From the NCBI RefSeq assembly GCF_022179125.1, contig NZ_BPQG01000033.1:1-44203 (forward strand): a stretch of 44,203 nt of DNA, in the 5' to 3' direction. Numbering within the stretch: position 1 is the stretch's first letter; the number at the start of each line of letters is the position of its first letter. Made by a program: the position numbers and the translations under genes. The notes under the pieces were generated by a model, which was not told the origin of the DNA, did no database searches, and saw nothing but the letters and a program-made list of their open reading frames with translations. Source of the DNA: Methylobacterium cerastii. GTDB lineage: Bacteria; Pseudomonadota; Alphaproteobacteria; Rhizobiales; Beijerinckiaceae. This document shows positions 7,883-15,559 of this stretch, piece by piece.

Positions 7883-7978
7883 GTGCAGGTGACTGTGCAA
7901 GTGGTTTTGCAAGTGGCTTTGCAAGTGATCCTGGAAGTGATCGTGCAAGTGGCCGTTCAGGTGTCGGTGCGTGTGCCT
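7883..7978. repeat. 12-bp imperfect tandem repeat, eight copies
   Basis: Eight contiguous 12-bp units start at 7883, 7895, 7907, 7919, 7931, 7943, 7955 and 7967, with a core like (g/t)tgcaagtg followed by three or four variable bases. They sit between the sugar dehydrogenase stop (7998) and the cytochrome c start (7766). Leftward, one frame reads a tetrapeptide repeat of the type HLQx/HLHx, but it has no ATG or GTG start in the array, so I treat it as non-coding. Confidence 0.9.
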
Positions 7979-7997
7979 GCAACGATGGAAATGCGTT

Positions 7998-9278
7998 CTA
8001 TTTCGCGTCGTTTTCGTACGAAATCCGGTAGATCGCGCCGGCCGCGTCGTCGGAGACCAGGAGCGAGCCGTCGAGCAGCACCGCGACGTCCACGGGGCGG
8101 CCGAGATACTCGCCGTCGCCGGTCAGCCAGCCTTCCGCGAAGGGCTTCGGCTGGCCGACCTTGCCGTCGACGACGGGCGCGAACATGACGCGCGCGCCGA
8201 CCGGCTCGGTGCGGTTCCACGAGCCGTGCTCGGCGATGAAGATGCCGCCGCGATAGGCCTGCGGGAACTGGCGGCCGTTGTAGAAGGTCAGCCCAAGGTC
8301 GGCGGCGTGCGGCGCCAGCTCGGCCACCGGGGCGACGACGCCGGCCGGCGGGGTCTGGTCCTTGTACTCGACGGTGCGGACGGCGCCGCCGCCGAACCAC
8401 GGGAAGCCGAAGTTCTCGCCGGCCTTGGTGGCGTGGTTGAGCTCGCCCGGCGGCTTGTCGTCGCCCATGCCGTCGACCTGGTTGTCGGTGAACCACAACG
8501 ACTTGTCGGCGGCGAAGTCGATGCCGACGGAGTTGCGGATGCCGGTGGCGTAGACCTCGCGGTTCTTGCCGTCGGCGTCCATGCGCACGATCCCGCCGAT
8601 GCCGTGCGTGCGGTAGAGGTCCATCTTCTCGGGCGCCGGCACGTTGTAGGGCTGGCCGAGCGCGATGTAGGTCTTGCCGTCCGGGCCGACGCGGCAGACG
8701 CGGGCGGTGTGGTTGTAGCTCTCCTCCGAGGCCGGGATCAGCTCGCCCTGCTTGACCACGATTCCGGCGGCGACGTCCGGGTTCTCGTAGAAGAACTCGG
8801 CCGCGGGGAAGGACAGCACCCGGTTCTGCTCGACAACCGTGAGCACGCCGTCCTTCGAGAAGCAGACGCCGTTGGGGATCTTGAAGTCGATGCCCGGCGC
8901 GAAGGCGCGGACCTCGTCGGCGACGCGGTCCTTGTCGCGGTCGGTGACGGTGTAGACCTTGGTCTTGCGGGTGCCGACGAACAGCACGCCGGCATTGGGG
9001 CCGACGGCGATCGCGCGGGCGTCCGGCACGATCGCGTAGAGGTCGATCTTGAAGCCCTCGGGGAGCTTGATCTTGGCGAGCGTCTTGCGGATCGCGTCGG
9101 CCTTGCGGCCGGTCTGCGGGATTTCGGGGGCGGGCGCCGTGTTGGTGCTCTGCATGCCCTGGAGCTTGACCAAGTCGTCCACCTTGGCCTTGGTCTCGGC
9201 GGGCAGCGCGCCCTGGGCGAGGGCGGACGTGACGAGGGCGGCGCTGGACAGAAGCGCGGCGAGGAACACCGGACGCAT
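7998..9278 (-). CDS. PQQ-dependent soluble aldose/sorbosone-type sugar dehydrogenase
   Basis: A 426-residue secreted protein with a signal peptide MRPVFLAALLSSAALVTSALA (cleaved after about residue 21). It belongs to the glucose/sorbosone dehydrogenase family, six-bladed beta-propellers that use PQQ (E. coli YliI is a relative). Family-like segments are FKIDLYAIVPDARAI, GGIVRMDADGKNREVYATG, FGFPWFGGG, GGIFIAEHGSWNR and RPVDVAVLLDGSLLVSDD near the C-terminus. It would oxidise aldose sugars or related alcohols in the periplasm, passing electrons to a cytochrome such as the one downstream. PQQ binding is inferred from family membership. No promoter was identified in the 108 bp between it and the upstream flavoprotein gene. 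Confidence 0.85.
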   Translation of the reverse strand: MRPVFLAALLSSAALVTSALAQGALPAETKAKVDDLVKLQGMQSTNTAPAPEIPQTGRKADAIRKTLAKIKLPEGFKIDLYAIVPDARAIAVGPNAGVLFVGTRKTKVYTVTDRDKDRVADEVRAFAPGIDFKIPNGVCFSKDGVLTVVEQNRVLSFPAAEFFYENPDVAAGIVVKQGELIPASEESYNHTARVCRVGPDGKTYIALGQPYNVPAPEKMDLYRTHGIGGIVRMDADGKNREVYATGIRNSVGIDFAADKSLWFTDNQVDGMGDDKPPGELNHATKAGENFGFPWFGGGAVRTVEYKDQTPPAGVVAPVAELAPHAADLGLTFYNGRQFPQAYRGGIFIAEHGSWNRTEPVGARVMFAPVVDGKVGQPKPFAEGWLTGDGEYLGRPVDVAVLLDGSLLVSDDAAGAIYRISYENDAK

Positions 9279-9386
9279 GGGGCTGATCTCCCGAGACCGC
9301 CCTTGAGACCGGGCGTTGGCGGGGAGTGTATGCCGCGGGCGGGCGCCGGCAAGGCCGCGTCGTAACGCGGCCCGGCCTCTGTCGCC

Positions 9387-10889
9387 TCAGGCGACCTTGC
9401 GCGGCACCAGCCGCTCGCTGGCGAGGGCGTGCTCCGCGCCGGAGACGCCGGCCTCGGTGTACTCGGCGTCCTCGTTGACCCGCCAGACGTCGTGGCGGCG
9501 TTTGCCCGCGACGATGTTCTCGACGGTGAGCATCGCCGTCATCATCGCATGGTCCTGATTGTTGTACTTGTGCATGCCGTTGCGCCCCACAAGATGCAAC
9601 GTAGGGTAGTCCATCTCCAGCTCGATCCGCACCAGCGCGACGTTCTCGGCATAGGTCTCGTCGTAGACCGGATAGGCCTTGGGCTGGCGCACGACGCAGG
9701 CGTCGATCACGTCGGCCGGGTCGATCAGGCCGATCTGCCCGATCTCGCGCTTGGCCAGCGCCACGAGGTCGGCGTCGCTCGCGGTCCAGAGGCCGTCGCC
9801 CTCGAAGCAGAAATATTCGAGTCCGAGGCAGGTGTGGGCCTCGTCGGGCACCATCTCCGGCGACCACGAGCGGAAGTTCTGCACCCGGCCGACCTGGACG
9901 GACGGGTCGTGGATGTAGATCCAGTTGTCCGGGAAGTCCTCCTGCGACTTGGCGATCAGCGCCACCGTGACGAAGTCGCGGTACTGCAGCGCCCGCGCCT
10001 GGAATGTGCTGATCGGGCGCGGCGTGATCGCGTCCACGAGCTCGCGCACGGGCGCCGACGAGATCACGTGGCGCGCGGTGAAGGTCTCGCGCGTGCCGTC
10101 GCCGCGCAGGGCCGAGACGCGCCACAGGCCGGCGGCGGCGTCGAACGAGAGGCCGTCGACGCCCCGGTCGAGCAGCACCTTTCCGCCCTGCGCGGCGATC
10201 TTGTCGGCGGCCGCCTCCCACATCATGCCGGGGCCGCGGCGGGGATAGCGGAACGACTCGATCAGCGTCTTGATCACCGGCTCGCCGGCCTTGCGCTTGG
10301 CCTTGATCCCGAGCGATCGCTTCAGCGCGTCGCGGATGGCGGCGCCGAGGTCGAGGCCCTTGATGCGCTGCGCGGCCCAATCGGCCGAGATCGCGTCGCA
10401 GGACATGCCCCAGACCTTCTCGGTGTAGGTCTTGAAGAAGATCGAGAACAGCTTCTCGCCGAACTGGTTGCGGACCCAGCCGTGGAAGTGCTTGGGCTCA
10501 TGGATCGGCTTGGCGCGGGCGTAGAGGTAGGACAGCACGCAGGCGGTGCTGGTGAGGATCCCAAGGTTGCGCAGGGCCTCGAACGCCTTCAACGGGTAGG
10601 CGTAGTACTTGCCCTGGTAATAGATCCGCGACAGGCGCGGACGCTCGATGAAGTCGTTGGGCAGGATCTCGTCCCAGAGGTCGACCACGGCCTTCGACTT
10701 CGAGAAGAAGCGGTGCCCGCCGATGTCGAACAGGTAGCCGTTGTGGCTCACCGTGCGCGAGATGCCGCCGACCTGATCCGGGTCGCGCTCCAGCACGGTG
10801 ACGTCGCGGCCCTGCTTCGACAGCAGGTAGGCCGCCGTCAGCCCGGCGGGTCCGCCGCCGATCACCAGCGTCTCGGTGTGGTGACTCAT
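9387..10889 (-). CDS. FAD-dependent oxidoreductase, UDP-galactopyranose-mutase/protoporphyrinogen-oxidase-like
   Basis: A 500-residue flavoprotein. The N-terminal TLVIGGGPAGLTAAYLLSK (residues 6-24) is a dinucleotide-binding Rossmann motif, followed by VLERDPDQVGGISRT and the IGGHRFFSKS segment typical of UDP-galactopyranose-mutase-like enzymes. The C-terminal HLVGRNGMHKYNNQDHAMM closes the FAD site. Members near glycosyltransferases are thought to modify sugar nucleotides or polyprenyl-linked sugars, but the exact reaction is unknown; 500 residues is longer than a true Glf (about 380). I chose the ATG at 10889; an open extension to 10955 lacks coding character. It diverges from the GT-C gene over 170 bp, suggesting a functional pair. 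Confidence 0.8.
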   Translation of the reverse strand: MSHHTETLVIGGGPAGLTAAYLLSKQGRDVTVLERDPDQVGGISRTVSHNGYLFDIGGHRFFSKSKAVVDLWDEILPNDFIERPRLSRIYYQGKYYAYPLKAFEALRNLGILTSTACVLSYLYARAKPIHEPKHFHGWVRNQFGEKLFSIFFKTYTEKVWGMSCDAISADWAAQRIKGLDLGAAIRDALKRSLGIKAKRKAGEPVIKTLIESFRYPRRGPGMMWEAAADKIAAQGGKVLLDRGVDGLSFDAAAGLWRVSALRGDGTRETFTARHVISSAPVRELVDAITPRPISTFQARALQYRDFVTVALIAKSQEDFPDNWIYIHDPSVQVGRVQNFRSWSPEMVPDEAHTCLGLEYFCFEGDGLWTASDADLVALAKREIGQIGLIDPADVIDACVVRQPKAYPVYDETYAENVALVRIELEMDYPTLHLVGRNGMHKYNNQDHAMMTAMLTVENIVAGKRRHDVWRVNEDAEYTEAGVSGAEHALASERLVPRKVA

Positions 10890-11059
10890 CCGCTGCCCCG
10901 GCCTGCCTTCGCGTCGTCGGACCCTGCTCCCGGCGTGGTTAAGGAAACCTGCCAAGCCGGCGGCCTTGACCGCCCGTTAAGCGCGTTCGCGGCAAGGTCG
11001 CGCCAGCACGACGAGACCCGTCGCGGCCGGACCCTCCGGCGGACAACCGGAGAGGCGCG

Positions 11060-12850
11060 ATGGCGGCCACAGCTTCGTTTCCGGCCGCGCCGCCGGCGGG
11101 CCTCCATGCGCGCAAGCTCCTGTGGCTGCTGGTCCTATTCTGCGTCGTCACGCTGTATCCGCCGGGCGACGTGATCGAGACGATCCGGCACCTGCGCGTG
11201 CCCGACACCGACGACGCCATGCGCCTGGTCGAGGCCCGCGACCTCGCCGCCGGCCAGGGCTGGTACGACAACGTGCAGTACCGCTTCCTGCCGCCGGACG
11301 GCGTGCCGAGCCACTGGTCGCGCCTGCTCGACGCGCCGCCGGCCGGCCTGCTGCTCGTGCTGACGCCGTGGGTCGGCTCCGGTCTGGCGGAGGGGCTCGT
11401 CGCGGCGTTCTGGCCGCCGCTGCTGCTCGCGGTCTACGCGACCGCGCTTTTTTCCGGCGTCCGGACGAGCTTCGGCCCGCGGGCGGCGGTGCTGGCGGTG
11501 CTCGCCGCGACGCAGACCTTCGGCGTCACCGTGCAATTCGCCGCCGGCCGCGTCGACCACCACGACGTGCAGATGATCGCGATCCTCGGGATGGCGACGG
11601 CCCTGATCCGCGGCGGCGCGCGGGCCGGGGTGGCGGCCGGGGCGCTCGCGGCCTTCTCCCTGGCGATCGGCCTCGAAGGCCTGCCCTCCGTCGCGCTCGG
11701 GGCGCTGTTCGTGGTCGGCGACTGGGTCTTTCGCGGCCGGCCGGCCCTGCCCTGCTTCCTCGGCTTCGGCCTCGGGCTCGGGCTCGCGGCGCCGCTCCTG
11801 TTCGGGGCCCAGACCGCGCCGCATCTCTGGACCGCCACCGCCTGCGACGCGCTCTCGCCGCCCTGGCTCTGGCTCGCGGGCGGCGGGGGCGCGGCCGCGC
11901 TCGCCTGCGCCGGGCTCGACCGGCGGCTCGGCTCGATCGGGGCGCGCATCGCCGTCGTCGCGGCGATCGGCGCGGTCCTCGTCGGCGGCTTCGCTCTGCT
12001 GTTTCCGATCTGCCTCGGCGGCCCGTTCCCGGGGATGACGCCGCTGGTCCGAGACCGCTGGCTGCTCATGGTCAACGAGATGACCTCGGTGCCGAAGTTC
12101 GTCGCCCGCCGGCAGTGGGAGATGCTGGTCTACTATCCCGTCCTGGCGCTGGCGGCTTTCGCCGCCTCCTGGGCGGCGTTCCGCGGGGCGCCCGAACATC
12201 GGCGCGCCTACGGCGTCGCCGCCGTCCTCCTCTGGCCAGGCCTCGTCATCGGCTGGTTCCAGTTCCGTGGGATCTACGTCGCCTCCGGGCTGATCCCGTT
12301 GGTGGCCGGGCCGGTGCTCGACCGCGCCCTCGCGCTGGCGGGCGACCGCGCCGCCGCGCCGCGCCGGCGGGCCGGCCTCGCCGCCCTCGGCATCGCGATG
12401 ATCAGCACCGCCTGGATGGCCCCGGCGGCCCTCGCCGGCCTGTTCGAAGAAAGCGGGGCCGCCGCGGCGAGCGCCGAGGCCTTCGCCTGCCAGGCCGACG
12501 CCGCGGTGAAGCCGCTCGCCGCGCTTCCCGCCGGAACGGTGCTCGCGCCGGTCGTCATGGGGCCGTCGATCCTGATGCGGACGCCGCATGCGGTGGTCGC
12601 GGCGCCGTATCACCGGGCGATCCCAGGGCTCACCGCCGCGATCGAAGGTCTCGGCGGCAGCGAGGCCGACCTGCGCCGGCACGTGGCGGCGCACGGCGTC
12701 CGCTACGTCGTCGTCTGCCGTGCGCGGCCGAGCCCAGGCTTAGACGGACCCGCCTTCGCCACGCGCCTCGCCCGCGGCGAAGTCCAGGCCGACTGGCTCG
12801 AACCGCTGCCCCTCGGCGGCGACGTGCTGAAGGTTTGGCGGTTGCGGTAG
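11060..12850 (+). CDS. GT-C membrane glycosyltransferase, STT3/oligosaccharyltransferase-like
   Basis: A 596-residue protein with about 11-13 hydrophobic helices and a soluble C-terminal tail. Two acidic motifs mark the GT-C fold: PDTDDAMRLVEARD (residues 48-61) in the first extracytoplasmic loop and GRVDHHDVQMIAI (163-175) in the second, reminiscent of the DxD-like and D/E-x-D/E motifs of STT3, PglB and AglB. Such enzymes transfer sugars from polyprenyl-phosphate carriers on the periplasmic side. The C-terminal tail (about 480-596) is Cys-containing and ends in a basic LPLGGDVLKVWRLR. The start ATG at 11060 follows ggaga. True protein N-glycosylation is not shown; lipid or polysaccharide glycosylation is equally possible. 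Confidence 0.7.
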   Translation: MAATASFPAAPPAGLHARKLLWLLVLFCVVTLYPPGDVIETIRHLRVPDTDDAMRLVEARDLAAGQGWYDNVQYRFLPPDGVPSHWSRLLDAPPAGLLLVLTPWVGSGLAEGLVAAFWPPLLLAVYATALFSGVRTSFGPRAAVLAVLAATQTFGVTVQFAAGRVDHHDVQMIAILGMATALIRGGARAGVAAGALAAFSLAIGLEGLPSVALGALFVVGDWVFRGRPALPCFLGFGLGLGLAAPLLFGAQTAPHLWTATACDALSPPWLWLAGGGGAAALACAGLDRRLGSIGARIAVVAAIGAVLVGGFALLFPICLGGPFPGMTPLVRDRWLLMVNEMTSVPKFVARRQWEMLVYYPVLALAAFAASWAAFRGAPEHRRAYGVAAVLLWPGLVIGWFQFRGIYVASGLIPLVAGPVLDRALALAGDRAAAPRRRAGLAALGIAMISTAWMAPAALAGLFEESGAAAASAEAFACQADAAVKPLAALPAGTVLAPVVMGPSILMRTPHAVVAAPYHRAIPGLTAAIEGLGGSEADLRRHVAAHGVRYVVVCRARPSPGLDGPAFATRLARGEVQADWLEPLPLGGDVLKVWRLR

Positions 12851-12916
12851 CGCGGATCGCGCCGCCTCGCTCACGATGTCGTAAAGGTCGCGACGCGAAG
12901 ACGCGCCTCCGGCTGC

Positions 12917-13303
12917 CTACTTCACAAAGCGGTCGAGCTTGTTGTTGACGAAGAAGTAAAGCTCCTTCGCCCCGGGCTCGGTGTAGAGCACTTGCACCTC
13001 ACGACCCGCGCGGCCTTCACCCACCAGCACGTCCACCGGCGGGCGGCCCTTCAGGCGCACGAGGTCGCACTCGCCGATCCCGAGTTCGATCGCGGCGGCG
13101 CTCGTCGGGACCGGCCCGGTGCAGGACCCGTCCGGCGCGAGCACCGGACCGGTGAAGGTCGGCGCCGCGGCCACGCGCGGCGGGATCGGCACGATCTCGG
13201 AAGGGGCCGGCGGCGGCGTCCGCTCGGTCACGGTGCAGGCGCCGAGGAGGGCTGCCGCGAACAGGGTGCCGCTGGCGAGCGTTCGCAGGTCGGGCAACGT
13301 CAC
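12917..13303 (-). CDS. Small lipoprotein of unknown function
   Basis: A 128-residue protein starting at a GTG (13303-13301) that overlaps the stop of the carboxypeptidase gene by 4 bp (GTGA), so it is probably translationally coupled. The lipobox LLGAC ends at Cys22. A Pro-rich linker (TPPPAPSEIVPIPP) leads to a small domain with two further Cys residues (SCTGP, GECDLVRLKG). It ends ELYFFVNNKLDRFVK. The pattern resembles small inner- or outer-membrane lipoproteins of alphaproteobacteria with a SmpA/beta-hairpin-like fold, but I cannot name a family. It converges with the GT-C gene over 66 bp; no clear hairpin terminator is visible there. Confidence 0.72.
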   Translation of the reverse strand: MTLPDLRTLASGTLFAAALLGACTVTERTPPPAPSEIVPIPPRVAAAPTFTGPVLAPDGSCTGPVPTSAAAIELGIGECDLVRLKGRPPVDVLVGEGRAGREVQVLYTEPGAKELYFFVNNKLDRFVK

Positions 13304-15015
13304 GGCGCCTCCTTGCGCTCCAAGTTGGGTGCGGTGCCCTCGCGGGCCTTCAGCGCGGCGGCGTAGAGGGCCGAGACGTCGCGCTTGAACGCCGCCCGCG
13401 TATCGGGGCGGGAATAGAACATGTGCCCGCCAGGGTACACCGCGAGCGACAGCCGCGGCTCAGGCCCATAGGACGGGATTTGGTCGATCAGCAGTTTGGA
13501 GGCGAAGTACGGCGTCACCAGGTCGGTGAAGCCGTGCGCCACCAGCACCCGGACGTTGCCGTCGAGCGCCAGCACCCCGCGAAGCGCTCCGACCGCCTCG
13601 GGCGCGGAGCGGCCGCCGCCCCAACTCCAGCTGCGGTTCACGGCGGTGTTCAGGAGCTCGTAGCGCAGGTTCGTCACCCGCCAGTTCAGCTTCTTCGCGT
13701 AGAGGTCGATCATCGCGCTGGTGAGCGGCGCCTGCAAAGCGGTGAGCAGCGGGTCGTCGAAGCCGGAATGCGCCGCGGTCGGGTCCGGGTCCCAGCCGCT
13801 GACGCCGGTGTCGTAGGCGCTGGCGACGCGGCCCGTGGCGCGGTCGACTTCGCGCTGGACGCTGTTCGACGACAGCCGCCCGCCCTGTGCCTTGACGAAT
13901 GCCGGATCGAGCCCTGTCAGCGCGGCGACGCGCTCGGTGAGGCGCGCCACCGCCGGCGCGTCGTTCGGCCCCTTCAACAGGTCGGCCAGGTAGGCGCCGG
14001 TGGCGTAGCGCTCGGTGTCGGCGAGCGTGTCGCGGGTCGGCACGGTGCCGGCCCGCTCGAGGGCGCCGGCCGCATACGAGGGCAGCCGCAGGATGTTGCC
14101 CCACGGGTTGGACCGCGGCGGCGACAGGGTGCCGAAATCGAGGACCGGCGAGAGCAGCACGAGGCCCGACAGGCCGACGCCGACATCCTCCTGGAGCTTG
14201 GCGGCGATCAGCGGCCCGCGGAAGCCGCCGTAGCTCTCGCCGACGTAGAACTTCGGGTCGCCCATGCGGGTGTTGACGCGCAGGTAGCGGGCGATCGCCG
14301 CCGACAGCACCGAGGCATCCGAGTCGACGCTCCAATACGCCTTGCCGTCGCCGTCGGCGGCGCGGCTGTAGCCGGTGCCGACCGGATCGATGAAGACGAG
14401 GTCGGTGAAGTCGAGCCAGGTGCCGTCGTTCGGCACCAGCGCCACCGAGCGTGACGGGCTGATGCTCGACCCGTCGGCCGGCAGGCGCCACGGGCCGATC
14501 GCGCCGACGTTCAGGTAGGCCGACGCCGCGCCGGGGCCGCCGTTGATCGCGAAGGTGATCGGCCGCGCCGTCCCGGCCGCCGCGGGGCGAGTGTAGGCGA
14601 CGAAGGCGATCTCGGCCTGCAGCTTGCCGGACTCGTCGACCAGCGGCAGGCTGCCGGCGGTGGCGGTGAAGTCGAGCTTCTGGCCGTTGGGGAGCGTGAC
14701 GCTCTGCTCGGTGGTGGAATCGGGCGGAAGCTTGCGGCCCTCGGCCGGCCGCGATTCGGAGGGGCCGCGCTGCGGCGCCTGGGCGATGGCCGGAAGCGGG
14801 GCGAAAGCCATCAGGAGCGCAAACCCGAACGCGCATGCCCTCCCTCCCCTGCGGGAGAGGGTTTGCCTCGCGTCGGCGAGGCTCGGGAGAGGGGTGCGCG
14901 TTATCCGGCACTGTCGCTCCCCCCTCCCGGCCCGCTGAGCGGACGACCTTCTCCCGCAGAGGGGGGAGGGAAGCGCGCGGAGCGCGGCCTCGATCGCATT
15001 GTCAAACAAGCGCAT
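13300..15015 (-). CDS. S10-family serine carboxypeptidase, secreted, with a repeat element in its leader
   Basis: A 571-residue peptidase of the serine carboxypeptidase (S10) family. The catalytic Ser is in VGESYGGFRGP, the Asp in AHGFTDLVTPYF and the His in YPGGHMFYS. NGGPGAAS and FIDPVGTGYS are the oxyanion and substrate-side motifs. From the ATG at 15015 the leader reads MRLFDNAIEAALRALPSPL, then an Arg-rich stretch of about 45 residues translated from the inverted-repeat element 14838-14970, and only then the hydrophobic core AFGFALLMAFAPLPAIAQ. No ATG or GTG in frame after the element gives a full signal peptide. Either the element was inserted in frame, making an abnormally long n-region, or initiation is non-standard. 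The lipoprotein gene overlaps its end. Confidence 0.8.
   Translation of the reverse strand: MRLFDNAIEAALRALPSPLCGRRSSAQRAGRGERQCRITRTPLPSLADARQTLSRRGGRACAFGFALLMAFAPLPAIAQAPQRGPSESRPAEGRKLPPDSTTEQSVTLPNGQKLDFTATAGSLPLVDESGKLQAEIAFVAYTRPAAAGTARPITFAINGGPGAASAYLNVGAIGPWRLPADGSSISPSRSVALVPNDGTWLDFTDLVFIDPVGTGYSRAADGDGKAYWSVDSDASVLSAAIARYLRVNTRMGDPKFYVGESYGGFRGPLIAAKLQEDVGVGLSGLVLLSPVLDFGTLSPPRSNPWGNILRLPSYAAGALERAGTVPTRDTLADTERYATGAYLADLLKGPNDAPAVARLTERVAALTGLDPAFVKAQGGRLSSNSVQREVDRATGRVASAYDTGVSGWDPDPTAAHSGFDDPLLTALQAPLTSAMIDLYAKKLNWRVTNLRYELLNTAVNRSWSWGGGRSAPEAVGALRGVLALDGNVRVLVAHGFTDLVTPYFASKLLIDQIPSYGPEPRLSLAVYPGGHMFYSRPDTRAAFKRDVSALYAAALKAREGTAPNLERKEAP
14838..14970. repeat. REP-like inverted-repeat element of about 133 bp inside a coding sequence
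   Basis: The arm at 14838-14861 (core cctgcgggagaggg) is nearly complementary to the arm at 14947-14970 (core ccttctcccgcag). Inside, 14865-14882 forms a perfect 7-bp hairpin (gcctcgc, loop gtcg, gcgaggc). The C/G-strand bias and palindromic build are those of dispersed intergenic repeats in high-GC alphaproteobacteria. Here it is translated as part of the carboxypeptidase leader. Confidence 0.75.
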
Positions 15016-15053
15016 GGCGAATCCTGAAATCCGGTCGGGTGCGCGAGGGAACG

Positions 15054-15506
15054 TCACGCCTTCTTCAGCCAGCGGCCGTCGTCGTCCTGCTGCCAGTAGG
15101 CGACCGCGTGGCCGGCGGCCTTGGCCGCCTTCCACTGCTCGCGGGCACGCAGGAGCGCATCCTGGTCGGTGCCGTCGAACAGCACGCAGATGCGCTGGTA
15201 GTCGCCGGCATCCGGCGGCAGGTCGGCGCCCTCGACGAGGAAGCGGATCGCGGCGGCGTTGGGGTTGGTCTCGCGCAGCGTCAGCACCACCGGCTGGCTC
15301 GCCGCATCCGGCTCGCGATCGGTGCCGTGGGGCAGGAAGCTGTCGTCGCGGAAGGTCCAGAGGTGGTCGTCGAGCGCCTGCAGCCGCTCCTCGGTCGCCG
15401 CCTGGATCGCCGCCTGCCAGCCGCGCTCGCGCGACTTCTCGACGAGGTTCGGCAGCACCGCTTCGAGCGGCTGGTTCTGGAGGTGGTAGAAGAGGATGTC
15501 CGTCAC
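15054..15506 (-). CDS. holC: DNA polymerase III chi subunit
   Basis: A 150-residue protein that starts at GTG (15506-15504) and reads MTDILFYHLQNQPLEAVLPN, the conserved N-terminus of HolC. Further family-like parts are the central DDHLWTFRDDSFLPHG and the C-terminal ICVLFDGTDQDALLRARE with an aromatic end AVAYWQQDDDGRWLKKA. HolC links the clamp loader to single-stranded DNA-binding protein during replication. The usual psi partner (HolD) is generally missing from alphaproteobacteria. It follows the YgiC-like gene after 53 bp on the same strand and precedes the carboxypeptidase gene by 38 bp. In many relatives holC sits beside a leucyl aminopeptidase gene instead, so this neighbourhood is different. 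Confidence 0.92.
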   Translation of the reverse strand: MTDILFYHLQNQPLEAVLPNLVEKSRERGWQAAIQAATEERLQALDDHLWTFRDDSFLPHGTDREPDAASQPVVLTLRETNPNAAAIRFLVEGADLPPDAGDYQRICVLFDGTDQDALLRAREQWKAAKAAGHAVAYWQQDDDGRWLKKA

Positions 15507-15559
15507 GTCCGCTCAGATAGGCCGTCGCGCGCGCCTTGCACAGCGCGTCATCGGCGCAC

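Noticed and set aside
7763-7948. His-rich small leftward frame in the 12-bp repeats
   Set aside because: It begins at a TTG inside the array without a ribosome binding site and its rest is low-complexity. It is kept only as a question in the findings.
7883-7978. CRISPR-like array
   Set aside because: The units are 12 bp and contiguous without spacers; no cas genes are near.
7957-10380. Long leftward open frame of over 800 codons over the sugar dehydrogenase and flavoprotein genes
   Set aside because: It is an off-frame shadow: Arg/Pro/Gly-rich, without domains, and overlaps two well-supported genes. High GC makes such frames common.
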